From Dryas octopetala (taxonomy: Eukaryota; Streptophyta; Magnoliopsida; Rosales; Rosaceae): DNA of 64,000 nucleotides. A model generated the notes under the pieces. The model ran no database searches. It was not told where the DNA came from and saw only the letters and a program-made list of their open reading frames with translations. Below, piece after piece: positions 13,601 through 23,014 of the stretch (position 1 is its first letter; the number at the start of each line of letters is the position of its first letter). Both the position numbers and the translations under genes were made by a program. The stretch lies in the NCBI GenBank assembly GCA_963921425.1, contig OY992832.1:24340835-24404834 (forward strand). Reading direction: 5' to 3'.

Positions 13601-16600
13601 TGATACTTTCTTAGTATTGTCTAAGATTTATTTAGGGTTGATTACATAAGTCGTAGATTTATCATTTTAGAGCTTGGGAAATAGGAAAACTCATGAAGTA
13701 AGTGTAAATCATTGAGTAATATAAATCTAACTAATTAAGAGTCACATTTGAAGTTTATTCTAGTAGGATTTAATATTCTTTTAGAGTTTAAGGTTTAGGA
13801 TTTAGTATTCATGGCTTCAGCCCTAAATAGAATACAAAATCAATTTAACCCAAACTGAGACTCTCTCACTAAGTTACACTTATCTTGAAGAGTTTCAATT
13901 TGCTGAAACTGTAATTCTCATTGAGTTACACTTTATCTTGGTGTGTTTATGAATATATATATTAGGAAGTATGAATATTTAAGGTTCTGGAGAACATGGA
14001 TGAAAAAAGAAATTACATGAAAATAGTATAAAATAAAAAGCACACCAGGTGTCTAAACTCTCAAGCCAGCTGTTCGAATGCTCAGTGTTTGCTCTAAAAA
14101 TACAAGTCAACTGAAGAGTAATTCTCGCTGAGTTACACTTTGGTTTAAAGCTGATTAGTTTAGGTTTTTATGGATTATTGGGAGCTTAAGGTTGATTACT
14201 TTAAATGTATATTGTAGTTTTAGAGCCTAGAGTTCCTAAATGAAGTCCAAAAATATATAAATAAATACATATCAATTAAATATAATTCTTGATGAGTTAC
14301 ACTTTTGTTTATATGTGGTTTGATTATGGATTATAGGATGTTTAGAATGGACTACTTTAAATCAACTAAAGTGTAAATGGTATAATACATCCCACAAACT
14401 AAAGTGTAAATGATTCAACAAAAAAGTACAAGCAATTTTTTTGGTCTGTATCAGAATGTACAGCTAAATATATAAGCTGTGATTTGTGTTTTTTTTTTTT
14501 TTTTTTTTTTTTAACGTCGGGCTGGGTTTCTTGTTTAATTGTATTTTGGGCTGATTCTAATTGAAATAGTAGTGTGGGTTTTGTTGGGCTTTGCGGAAAG
14601 TATAGGCCAACCCTTTCAAATATAAGTTATGCCTAGTGTTTGACTTTTCAAATTGTGGCTGGAAACTAAATGAGATATGGGCTGGGTTTGGTTACTATGA
14701 AATGTTAGTATTAAATGGCCGGAAATTTATGGACTCAAAAAAAAAGGGGAACATCCCTAAAATTTTTTGGTAGGAAACAAGACTTCATTAATCAAACAGA
14801 AAATGTACAAAACTGAGGACCAGGTGTCCTCTAAAAGAAAGCAAATCAACTACACATATATCCAAGACATCTACTACAGAATGCATTAATAAACAGCAGC
14901 ACTCCAATTTGAGAAAAAAACAGAAAACAAGCTCTCCCTAAACTCTAATGACACGGATGCCTAAAGACATGCCCTTCACATCCTCAAATATATGACTATT
15001 CCTTTCTAGCCAAACGACCCAAAAAAAAGCCATTACTGCACGTCTTCCCAGCACCAGACCCTTCTTCCTTCCTCCAAGAAGCTTATGCTTCTCACAGAAT
15101 ATTGCCCCATATGGGAATCACCCAGCATAAATTTGCCTCCCTAAACTCAGTAGTACTAATGCTCACTAAGATGCCCAAAACCTCTCTTTGTTCCATAACA
15201 GTGAACCCTTCTCCCAACTCTACTCTTCAAAAATTCTATCATTCCTTTCCAACGAAACTGCCTAAGAAACAACCATCACACCGCATCTCTGCATAACCTT
15301 TGTCTTAGACTCTCCCTATCTATTTCCTATCGGTTCTGCATCACTATGCAGTCAAAAATCACATTTGACCTAAGCATATACAACTAAACCCAGCCTTTAT
15401 TGCTTCCCCTCCCCCAAAAAAAAAAAACAAAAAACAAAACAAAACAAACAAGCAAACAAGCACCCAGCCTTCTATCCAAATTGATTGGTACAGCTACAAG
15501 AATTCTTATTCAAAATTAAATGGGATCCATCCCCATTATATTCCATCTACAGCCATAACCTCTTGCAGAAAAATCCTTCCTAATGACATCTAGCTTTATT
15601 ATTCTTGGTCACCTTACTCCCATTTCCTACACTCATTTTATAGGCATTTTTTTTATAAGAAACAAATTTTATTAAATCAAACCAGGTACAACATCACAAA
15701 CAAAATAAACTATGCAATACAATATCTACTCAACCTTAGCTACAAGATCAATTCCTAGTGACTAGACTACTGCAGCATTCCAATTAGAAACATACGCTGC
15801 TGACACTGATGCCCATAGTGAATCCCAAAATCTGACCCTCTCCCAAAGCTACTCTCCTCTACACCTCTTGCATCTTAAAAGTTTCTCTTATTTCTTTCCC
15901 CCCAAATGACCCACAAAATAGCTAGCATACAACATCCCCTCAGCACCTTACTCCTCATTTATTACCCTATCTTTCTTCATGCTACCTCTCATCCACCTCA
16001 GCTTGTCCTACTAACAGTCAACATCCTCATCTCCAATGCACACATTTTATGGCTGTATTTTAACAAACCAACACTCCGTACCAAAAAGTATAGCGGGACA
16101 AATATAATCTTACAAAACTCCATCAGATTACCAACAACGCCCCAAATTAGACTAGCTCTTTGGCTCATCAATATCATCAGCTACCTTATGTAGATTTGTT
16201 TTATAATTATATATCAAGAGATCAGCTGGCAAATTAAACTTCACGAAAACAAGGCAAGTTACAGGGCACAATAGCCTCCCTTGCTTCCATTCAAAGAAAA
16301 TAATTATAATTTATTCAATAGCAATATAGAAACTAAGAACAAAATGCAAAAAGGATAAATATACCGGTTGTTCTACATGATCACTAAAGAAGCTGACTGT
16401 CGAATCCCTTGCTTCACGAACCCAATTGTCAATGTCATGACTTCCCATCAGACGACTATGTCCTATGAGCCACATAGAACAAACTGAGAGGCCAACCACA
16501 CCACATGTATAGCGGATCCAATATTGAGTGACTTTCCTTGGTTTCCGATGTTTGGCAACCTAATTCCAAAAAGAGATTAAGTAAAGAAAGAAAAAAATTA

Positions 16601-17784
16601 AAAACAAAGAAAAGGTTAGTTTGCTGCATATGTCAAAAGATGGATTGAGTATACAAACAAGAAACCAACCATAGGTCAGTTGGAAATACACAAGATATTA
16701 ACACACACATAGTTATCTTTTTTTGATAAGAAACGAGAAGCTGACTCTAATAGGAAAATCTGTTAATACTCACAAAAAACTATTACAAGATGATTGGAAA
16801 TCTGAATGCATTTACAACTATTAATAATGGATGTATGTTCACAATGTTTTTAAAGTTATTAATGAATATACATTGTACATTCATAATGCACAGACAATTC
16901 TATGTACTATAAGGTTTTATGGAGTGAGCAGGATTTGTTCATTTCCTTGGAGAAGCCTCTGACATCCTGATATAATTACTGACAATGGTGTAACACTTGA
17001 TATACATGTTATCAACACGGAAGGCACTCATTTTCCTGTACAATTCTTCATGAACTCTTAAACAGGTACAAGTTTTAATTTATTATTAAACAAAATCTAA
17101 TCAAAGGGAGAAAATAGAATGTGGCAGAAGCTCTTACAATAAAGGACAGATAAGACTCCAGTTTGAGAAGATTTTGATAAACCAAATTGATAGCATCCCT
17201 AATTTCACAGTCTGTCCACTGGGATCCTTCTTGATTTATTTCAGGCAGTTTCTCAAATAGGAGCGGAGATGAATAGCTGCCTTCGACAGATGAATCAATC
17301 TGCATGATAATTGCATAAGAAAGATCGTAATTTAATTAACATATTACAATTGCTTTTTCCTCTTTCTTTATTTTTGTTTGGGCATACCAGATGGTGAACA
17401 CAATTTCAGAAATCTCTGACCATTACTGGTCATAAATCTTTAGGTTGTATGTTCATATAGCTACCTGGCGCATTGCATGAAGATGACCAACAGAAGCCTC
17501 TAATTGGAAGAATAAGCTATTAATTCTAATTAATAACGAGGGCAATGAATTCTCTGGATCCTTCACCAAATCCTCCCCAAACCTGTCAATTTCCATGTAA
17601 ACCTATACAAACCATCATTGATGTAAATCATATTTAGTTAAATAAGCTTAAAAGAAAATAGTAAGTGCGTATCTGCAGAATGTTTTCCTGAAATAAATAA
17701 CGATGAAGCTACACTGCATGCAGCACAAACACTGAGCGTGAGGAACACACATGACTACAGCTGGTCTAACATTGACCTTTTCTA

Positions 17785-17816
<32 letters not shown>

Positions 17817-17870
17817 TGCAAGAAAAGTACAATATGGAGTGTCCTGAATAGATTAGAGACCATCATTATT

Positions 17871-17908
<38 letters not shown>

Positions 17909-18168
17909 AATAACAAGGTAAAGCAAACCTGGGCCAAAAATGTGGCAAGAGAACATCTTAAGCTATTTAATATAGCTATCCTTTCAGATATGTGAGCAGA
18001 TGCGGAGAGGGATATATTCTGTATAGAACCTTCAGAGACCCAACCATTTATCAGCTGAATTGTTCCATCAATAAAAGCCTGTGGCCCTCTCTCAAGCACC
18101 ATGAATTTTACTTTTTGAGCATTTGATCCCTGAAATCAGAAATGTCAAGCATGTATATAACATCTGTA

Positions 18169-18208
<40 letters not shown>

Positions 18209-18584
18209 GATACTTCAAAAATATAACACGCACACTTAAATGGAAGAATGAAATGTAAAAAACAATGACAGAAATGATAATCTATGTTGAAACACATCCA
18301 AAACATCCTACCATTTGGTTCGATCTTTTATTTTTCAATTTTTCTTTCCAAAGACTACTTATTGAAAGAAAAAAAATCTAGGACTTTGCCGAAAAGCAAA
18401 GATCTGTCAAGCCTATGACAAACAACATCCACTCCCTCTATCATTTTTTAATTTTTACCAGGTGAATTCAGCCTCTAATAAAGATGGAGGAGCTTTATGT
18501 AAGGTTTTGGGTTTTGCTGTGGCCATCTGTTATAGCATATTTATCTTTCTCTTCTATTCTATTAGACTGGAAGACAGCAACTGG

Positions 18585-18615
<31 letters not shown>

Positions 18616-20290
18616 AATGAGAAACAAAACTTTCATTGGACAAATGAAAGAGTACAAGTCAATGGAGAAAGTGTCCACCGAATTACAACAAAAATTCTAC
18701 ATTAGCTAGGAAACATCAACAAAATTATAAACAGCTAGAAAGCATCAACACCTCATAAAGAAAAACCTAACTACAGCCACTAGTACACTGCTGCTTCCCA
18801 ATTTGAAAATATAACAGAAAGGAAGAGTGTCTATATGCTGAAGAAACATATGCCCAAAAAGAACCCTTTCCCATAACTGATTCACCTCCTCCACTTTATA
18901 TCATCAAAGCCCCTTCTATTTCTTTCCATCAACATGACCTAGAAAATTGGCATCATAGCACATCTACCCGAAACCACACCCTTTTTCTTGCCACCAAAAA
19001 ATCTAAGCATCTCACATAAAATGGTCTTGCAGGAAGCAGGAATAGCCCAACTTAAACGGTGTAGCCTAGCTTTTTTTTTTTTTTTTCTTGTAGATAACAA
19101 TATGTGCCCCTTTTTTTCTAGCTTAATCTTTAATCACTCTCCGTTTGCTCCTACATCCAAAAATTCTAAATTCCAGCTAAATTGCCTTCATCGTGACTTA
19201 TCTTTCCCCCTTTCACTTTCCTTGCCCCTCTCTTCTCATAAGTAATTAATCTGTCCCCTTGCTAGGACTGCTAGCAGCTCTGTTATTCGTAAAGTTTTAC
19301 TTCAAAGAAACCACAGACACCTTCATTTTTTACACAACCAGCTGAATTTTTGCTGGATTTTGGTAGGGTTCACCAGTGGGTAAAGAGCTTGAGGCCACTT
19401 TGGTAGTGATGTGTTGGGGGATATGACTCATTGAGTTTCCCACTATGTCCAACAAATTAAAAAGCTTGTTTCAAAAGAAAATTATTTTGCTTCTTAATAA
19501 AAGAAAATAATTCTTTTATTACTTTTTACTTTCTAAAAACTATTGATCATAGAACATCTTAAATATTAAAAAGCAAAATACATTCCAAGTGCAAACCAAA
19601 TGGTTCCATATGCTTTTTTTTTTTTTTTTTTTTGAGAGAGAAGAAAGTACCATATGTCTTATTAAATGGAAGACATTTCTTTTTATTTTTTACTTATCCA
19701 TCGAAACCATAACAAAAATAGGAACGAAAAAATAAATAAATTTCTCACCTCAGCCCTAGATTGCCAAAACTGCAAATTCTTCTGGATATTATGCAAATTG
19801 GAAAAGATTTGCTCCAAAATATCATGAAGAACATCAAAAACTCTAGATGCCTCCTCCGTAACCCTACATGTTTACAGAACCAAACTTCACAATCGAATAT
19901 AAAGTAATAAAAGTACATTAACAATGGAATTCTCATGTGTCAACAGAGTACGAATGTCTGATGGTTTATCAAAATAAATTTGGAGAATCTCATAACCATA
20001 AAAGCAATAATCGATGGGCATTTCCTAGAGCGTCAGGTTTCAATACTGGTGCGATGCAAGTTGTGCAATTGCACAGGACCCCTGATGAGTGATGACAGTT
20101 AAGGTTATCTGATTATAGAAGGATAATGGAACTTAATCTAGACTAATTTATTTCAGTCATTAAATTTTTATCACATGTGTTATTTAGGTTCTGCATCAAC
20201 CCCCAACAATAAGGGGCCCTTTAGGCTTGACAATTTTGTTCAATAAAATCACACTTTTAAAGATTATGATAAGAACCCTACCTTAGGTAG

Positions 20291-20321
<31 letters not shown>

Positions 20322-22641
20322 ACCAAAAACTCTCTCGCATTAGTAAATAAAACAAAACTCTCCCTTTCTACCCCCTAGCCTAACTTGGAGAAAAAACCTC
20401 CTAACTCCATGTCCTCATTCTTTCACTTTTATACGGTGTTTCAGTTATTGTTTCGATTAAGACTACTGAGTTGTTCTTATGAAGGCTAAAGTTGTTCTTA
20501 TGGAAGGCTAGCATCTTTTTTCCTATGGTTTCTGTGTTCCTTGCAAAATGGAAATGATTTGACTTAATTATGGTTTTGTTTAGGGTTGGGTTTCACCAGT
20601 GCTTCTTCTTCCTCTGCTGCCTTTTTCTGTTTATTGCCGACGATTTTAAAACAACAGTATTCCTCCAACATAAGCGAAACCGAAGAAGAAACTCTTTCAC
20701 CCCCCCTATCTATGTTGGTAGCCCAAATTTCCAATATAACGACCAATATATGGGCAATGCAGCTGATATTTGCATTACTACCTGTTGGGATGTTTGTTAG
20801 AGGAGAAGACCGTCCGTGTGTCATTTACCTCAATGGTGTATGATGTGTAAAAAAGATCCTGGGAGTGTGAATCATTTGTTTTTGCACTGCCCAGTAGCCT
20901 TATCTCTTTGGCTAAGGTTGTTTAAGGGGACTAAGCAATGTTGGGTCATTCTAGTTGAATGTGTCGTGAAGCATAAGTTTTTTGGTAGAAGGAAGAAGGA
21001 TAGGGTGTTGGGGAGTTGTACAAGGATGGCTGTCTTGTAGGTATTCTTGATGGAGAGGATTAGACGAAATTTTTACGGAGTGTTAGGGGAGGCTGTCCAT
21101 CATCTTTGGGAGAGAGTTCGTTTTTGGGCATCTCTATGGGCTTCATCTTCTTCAGTGTTTTTTTTTTGTCTAAGTGCAAAATATTTATTTGGAGAATTGA
21201 AAATCTTAAGAGAGTTTTTATTTGGTATTGACCTCAGAGTGTTTTCCTAGCCCACCAACCCTTGAGGCCTCTACATTGCTTTGGCCAAATAACAAAGCTC
21301 TATTGTTCAGAAAGGGATGAAGGTCAATCTGTTTGACCAACATCACCTCCCATGACATATGCATCGACTTCCTTTTGCATACCACTATGCACTCCCAGTT
21401 ATGCTACATCAATTGAAATTTCTTGCTATATTGATTCATCCATTCTCGATGATGTTCAACTCCAAAGGTACTCCCCTATCATAATTCGTCTTCCTTGCGT
21501 TCAACTTGCTTGCTACATTAAGTTCATGTTGATCTTTGCTAGTCCTTTGGTTGTCAATCTTATCAGTTCTTCTAATCCCAATGAACACCAACTTGGGCAA
21601 GTGATTCACCATTAGCTCCCACTCCATAAACTTCTTTCCCTGAAGCATAATAATGTTCTGTACGAAGCCATTTTCCCTGCTCTTAAAAATGCTTAAAACA
21701 CACCATTCATGCTTAAAAAATTCTGAATTGTTACCTCCTTCGCCTCCCTTACTTGTTCTAACAACCAACTAGCACAACTGATGTAGAGCAGTAATGCAGC
21801 CACCTGAAAATGGCTTGGCTGGTGGAAACTCTACAATTTCAAGAGCATGTTTACCCTTTATACATTTTCTTTAATTAGGTTACATTGCATCTACATTGTA
21901 CTTTGTATCCACATTATCTATTCTAATTAGCATCAAGTATCTTTCCTAATTTTGTTGTCCAATTTCCCTATATAAAGGGATCATTTTGTTCGTTTTCCCT
22001 TTTCATAGAGTGATTCTGTTGCCCCCGGTTGAGTTTGTTATCACCATCTCATCCCTCTCACATTCGCCGTGCATCAACATCCCAAACCAAATGGACTCTG
22101 CTAACTCCTTTGCCTATTCCTTCACTGCCTCTCCGAAAGATTGCGCATCAACTTCTACTATGATATGTTTCTGTTCAATCCTAGAATCTCTGGTTAAGTG
22201 TTTTAATCTATGTCTCGCCTCTCTCTTTCCATTCTTCACTCCCGCTACATTTCTCTCTGCCCAATTCTTTGTCCAACATACTATTATCTCCAACAGCAGA
22301 AAATGCATTACAAAAATATAAGTATGTATATATATATATATATATATTTCTCCCTCAATTTTGTCGGCAAAGAAAATGATACAGAAAAAAAAAAGTAAGA
22401 ACAGTGAGGAGTGAGCGTACAGAGAGGAGTCGAGTGAACTAGAAGGCAATGGGAGGGGAAGACATGCTCGGCGTTTCCGTGATCCAGGCCGAAAGAAAAT
22501 TGGAATTTTCCCGAGAAAATTGGAGTCAGAAGAGGGGAGGAAACGGAGGACTCGGTTCCAGAGATAGTTGGAGTAGAGCGAGACGAGGGATTTGAGGCCG
22601 TGGGTCTCGTTCCCCTCGATCGCTGGAGCTGGAGTCTCCAT
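3663..22641 (-). CDS. DGS1: DGS1/NCA2-family mitochondrial membrane protein, 14 coding exons
   Basis: Exons in transcript order: 22641-22421, 19863-19749, 18129-17929, 17602-17465, 17299-17138, 16559-16365, 11716-11616, 9365-9276, 7828-7756, 7669-7641, 7542-7419, 5220-5110, 4046-3946, 3783-3663. They join in frame to 1782 bp (593 aa plus TAG), with GT-AG at every junction. The product matches Arabidopsis DGD1 SUPPRESSOR 1 (At5g12290, about 600 aa) along its whole length, from METPAPAIEGNETHGLKSLV to the end ...YDCLLPAVTRQ. Two membrane segments are visible, at about residues 292-311 (after KHRKPRKVTQYW) and 456-477 (INFAVLAALPAFFFSLILL). A charged stretch RGRVARLQRRLLVVEVEKRI follows the second. 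Family knowledge: the NCA2 domain marks a mitochondrial protein; the Arabidopsis protein acts with MIC60/TOM40-type lipid-transfer machinery and influences galactolipid composition. Only 9% of the 19-kb span is coding; introns 1, 6, 7 and 11 are swollen by transposon debris. Very confident in identity, slightly less in each splice boundary. Confidence 0.95.
4047..5109 (-). other. DGS1 intron 12
   Basis: AT-rich intron with homopolymer A and T runs near 4446 and 4531. No transposon termini or coding remnants were recognised. Confidence 0.6.
6154..6870 (+). pseudogene. LINE reverse transcriptase fragment in DGS1 intron 11
   Basis: Broken plus-strand frames read GDGNTRMFHKVVNGRKNRN, then PGPDGYSL...CWEILREGLFRVFGEFYKNG, then DAVRVGGFRPIS and GDTISQTQG. 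This order and these motifs are those of plant L1-type LINE reverse transcriptases, N-terminal half. Several stops and frameshifts separate the blocks, so it is a dead fragment. It lies antisense to DGS1 within the intron spanning 5221-7418. The 6900-7180 stretch after it was not recognised. Confidence 0.75.
8252..8575 (-). mobile_element. possible LINE 3' tail in DGS1 intron 8
   Basis: A poly-T run followed by AGTAGGAAACAGG resembles the reversed 3' end of the LINE-like repeats in introns 2 and 6. The body continues with purine-rich text. The similarity is weak and the far edge is a guess. Confidence 0.35.
9857..11053. mobile_element. R1: foldback element with internal palindrome, in DGS1 intron 7
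   Basis: Terminal inverted repeats start GAGGGCTGCTATTTGCACAC on the left and GAGAGCTGCTATTTGCACAC read inward from the right. Both flanks are TTTTAGAA (9849-9856 and 11054-11061), a perfect 8-bp TSD of the hAT type. The left half is CT-rich, with a CT repeat at about 10162-10201; the right half is GA-rich, with a GA repeat at about 10573-10640. The centre (10340-10462) is a palindrome whose arms begin GGTTCGGCGGACCAGTGCCG. ORFs across it, up to 382 residues, are products of the repeats. No transposase is present. Confidence 0.85.
10340..10462. repeat. R1 core palindrome
   Basis: Two arms of about 55 nt around a short centre near ATCCTATTTTATT. Each arm contains TTCGGC-(8 nt)-GCCGAA, so a cruciform or transcript could form smaller hairpins inside the large one. 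The same core occurs in R2 and R3. Confidence 0.85.
12465..12650. mobile_element. possible MITE in DGS1 intron 6
   Basis: Left end AATGCTAGTTGTCCCACATT and inverted right end AATGCTACACTTACCACATG are similar. No convincing target-site duplication was found, so the limits are approximate. Confidence 0.4.
12681..12860 (-). mobile_element. LINE-like 3' tail, copy 1 (intron 6)
   Basis: Starts TTTCTATAGGAAACAAAG and contains CCAATTTGAAAAAATAAAAA, a block shared with the copies at 14767 and 18606. Short and degenerate. Confidence 0.45.
13238..13580. repeat. imperfect direct repeat in DGS1 intron 6
   Basis: CCTAATTTTTATTCTTTTTA, then GGGGCCCATGCAAGGGCTTA and a TTTCCC block, occurs from about 13238 and again from about 13470 with substitutions. 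Origin unknown. Confidence 0.5.
13845..14420. repeat. dispersed GAGTTACACTTT repeats in DGS1 intron 6
   Basis: The phrase TAATTCTCnnTGAGTTACACTTT, with variants, occurs near 13868, 13911, 14118 and 14284. Related GATTA...GGATTAT text lies between copies. It looks like a degraded array or the repeat-rich part of an old element. Confidence 0.45.
14767..15400 (-). mobile_element. LINE-like 3' tail, copy 2 (intron 6)
   Basis: Begins TTTTTTGGTAGGAAACAAGA, then CTCCAATTTGAGAAAAAAAC, and text that read in reverse resembles the 3' part of plant LINEs, where the complement of CAAACGACCC falls at the usual C-terminal position. Same orientation as DGS1. Confidence 0.5.
15648..16195 (-). mobile_element. 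LINE-like 3' tail, copy 3 (intron 6)
   Basis: Begins TTTTTTTATAAGAAACAAAT and carries CATTCCAATTAGAAACATA and CCAAATGACCCACAAAATAG, matching blocks in copies 2 and 4. The 95-residue ORF at 15906-16193 is a reverse-strand reading of this repeat, not a gene. Confidence 0.5.
17873..17907. repeat. poly-A run in DGS1 intron 3
   Basis: About 34 consecutive A on the plus strand, just upstream of the intron 3 donor region. Its length is likely to be unstable. Confidence 0.9.
18171..18205. repeat. GT microsatellite in DGS1 intron 2
   Basis: About 17 TG units. Confidence 0.95.
18585..18612. repeat. AT microsatellite in DGS1 intron 2
   Basis: About 14 AT units at the left edge of the LINE-like tail starting near 18606; it may be the target site or its expansion. 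Confidence 0.9.
18606..19245 (-). mobile_element. LINE-like 3' tail, copy 4 (intron 2)
   Basis: TTTTAATGAGAAACAAAACT, CTTCCCAATTTGAAAATATA and CAACATGACCTAGAAAATTG parallel the blocks in copies 2 and 3. Same orientation as DGS1. The right limit is uncertain. Confidence 0.5.
20800..21260 (+). pseudogene. LINE C-terminal fragment (zf-RVT and tail) in DGS1 intron 1
   Basis: A plus-strand reading gives HLPQWCMMCKKDPGSVNHLF followed by LHCPVALSLWLRLF, the zinc-binding C-x2-C...H...C motif found after plant LINE reverse transcriptases. After a frame change it reads ERIRRNFYGVLGEAVHHLWE and RVRFWASLWASSSSVF, the usual end of these proteins. Truncated at the 5' side; antisense to DGS1. Confidence 0.8.
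21270..22330. other. DGS1 intron 1, remainder
   Basis: Includes TATATAAAGGG near 21972, which could be an old promoter or LTR relic, and a TA microsatellite at 22327-22348. Reverse-strand ORFs of 110 residues and the first-exon read-through have no recognised domain. Confidence 0.35.
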
Positions 22642-22760
22642 TGCCGTGAAAGCTTTCTTTCTCAGTGATTGAATGGGGGGTACAGAGTGTGGGAGAGAGA
22701 GGCGCGCCGAATGGCGAATGCATGAAGCAAGCGTGCGAATGCTGATACCTTGAGTACCGA

Positions 22761-22768
22761 CTTTATAT
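22761..22768 (-). promoter_or_regulatory. candidate TATA box of DGS1
   Basis: TATAAAG on the minus strand lies about 120 bp before the DGS1 start codon, inside the 370-bp spacer that separates the gene from the hAT element. Confidence 0.4.
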
Positions 22769-23014
22769 TCTTGACCAAAAAGAAAATGGAATTTCTATAT
22801 GAACACACGTTATTTCTCACTACACACCCCCTAAATTATTTTTTTCTAATATTGAAAATGAACTTAAACTTTGACCCCTAGGACGCATATTATAGGTTGT
22901 TCCAATGTCTCCCTTTAACTTTAATTTTGAATGCAATATGTTCATTCCATTAGTCCAGTTATATTTTCCATCCAAAAAAGGGCAACATGTGATTGTTTTT
23001 TGGGTTGCTTTGGT

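Noticed and set aside
15906..16193. 95-residue ORF in DGS1 intron 6
   Set aside because: Reverse-strand reading of a LINE-like tail shared with other copies.
20570..20800. Hydrophobic ORFs before the LINE fragment in DGS1 intron 1
   Set aside because: Three overlapping frames on both strands, none with a recognisable domain; probably chance.
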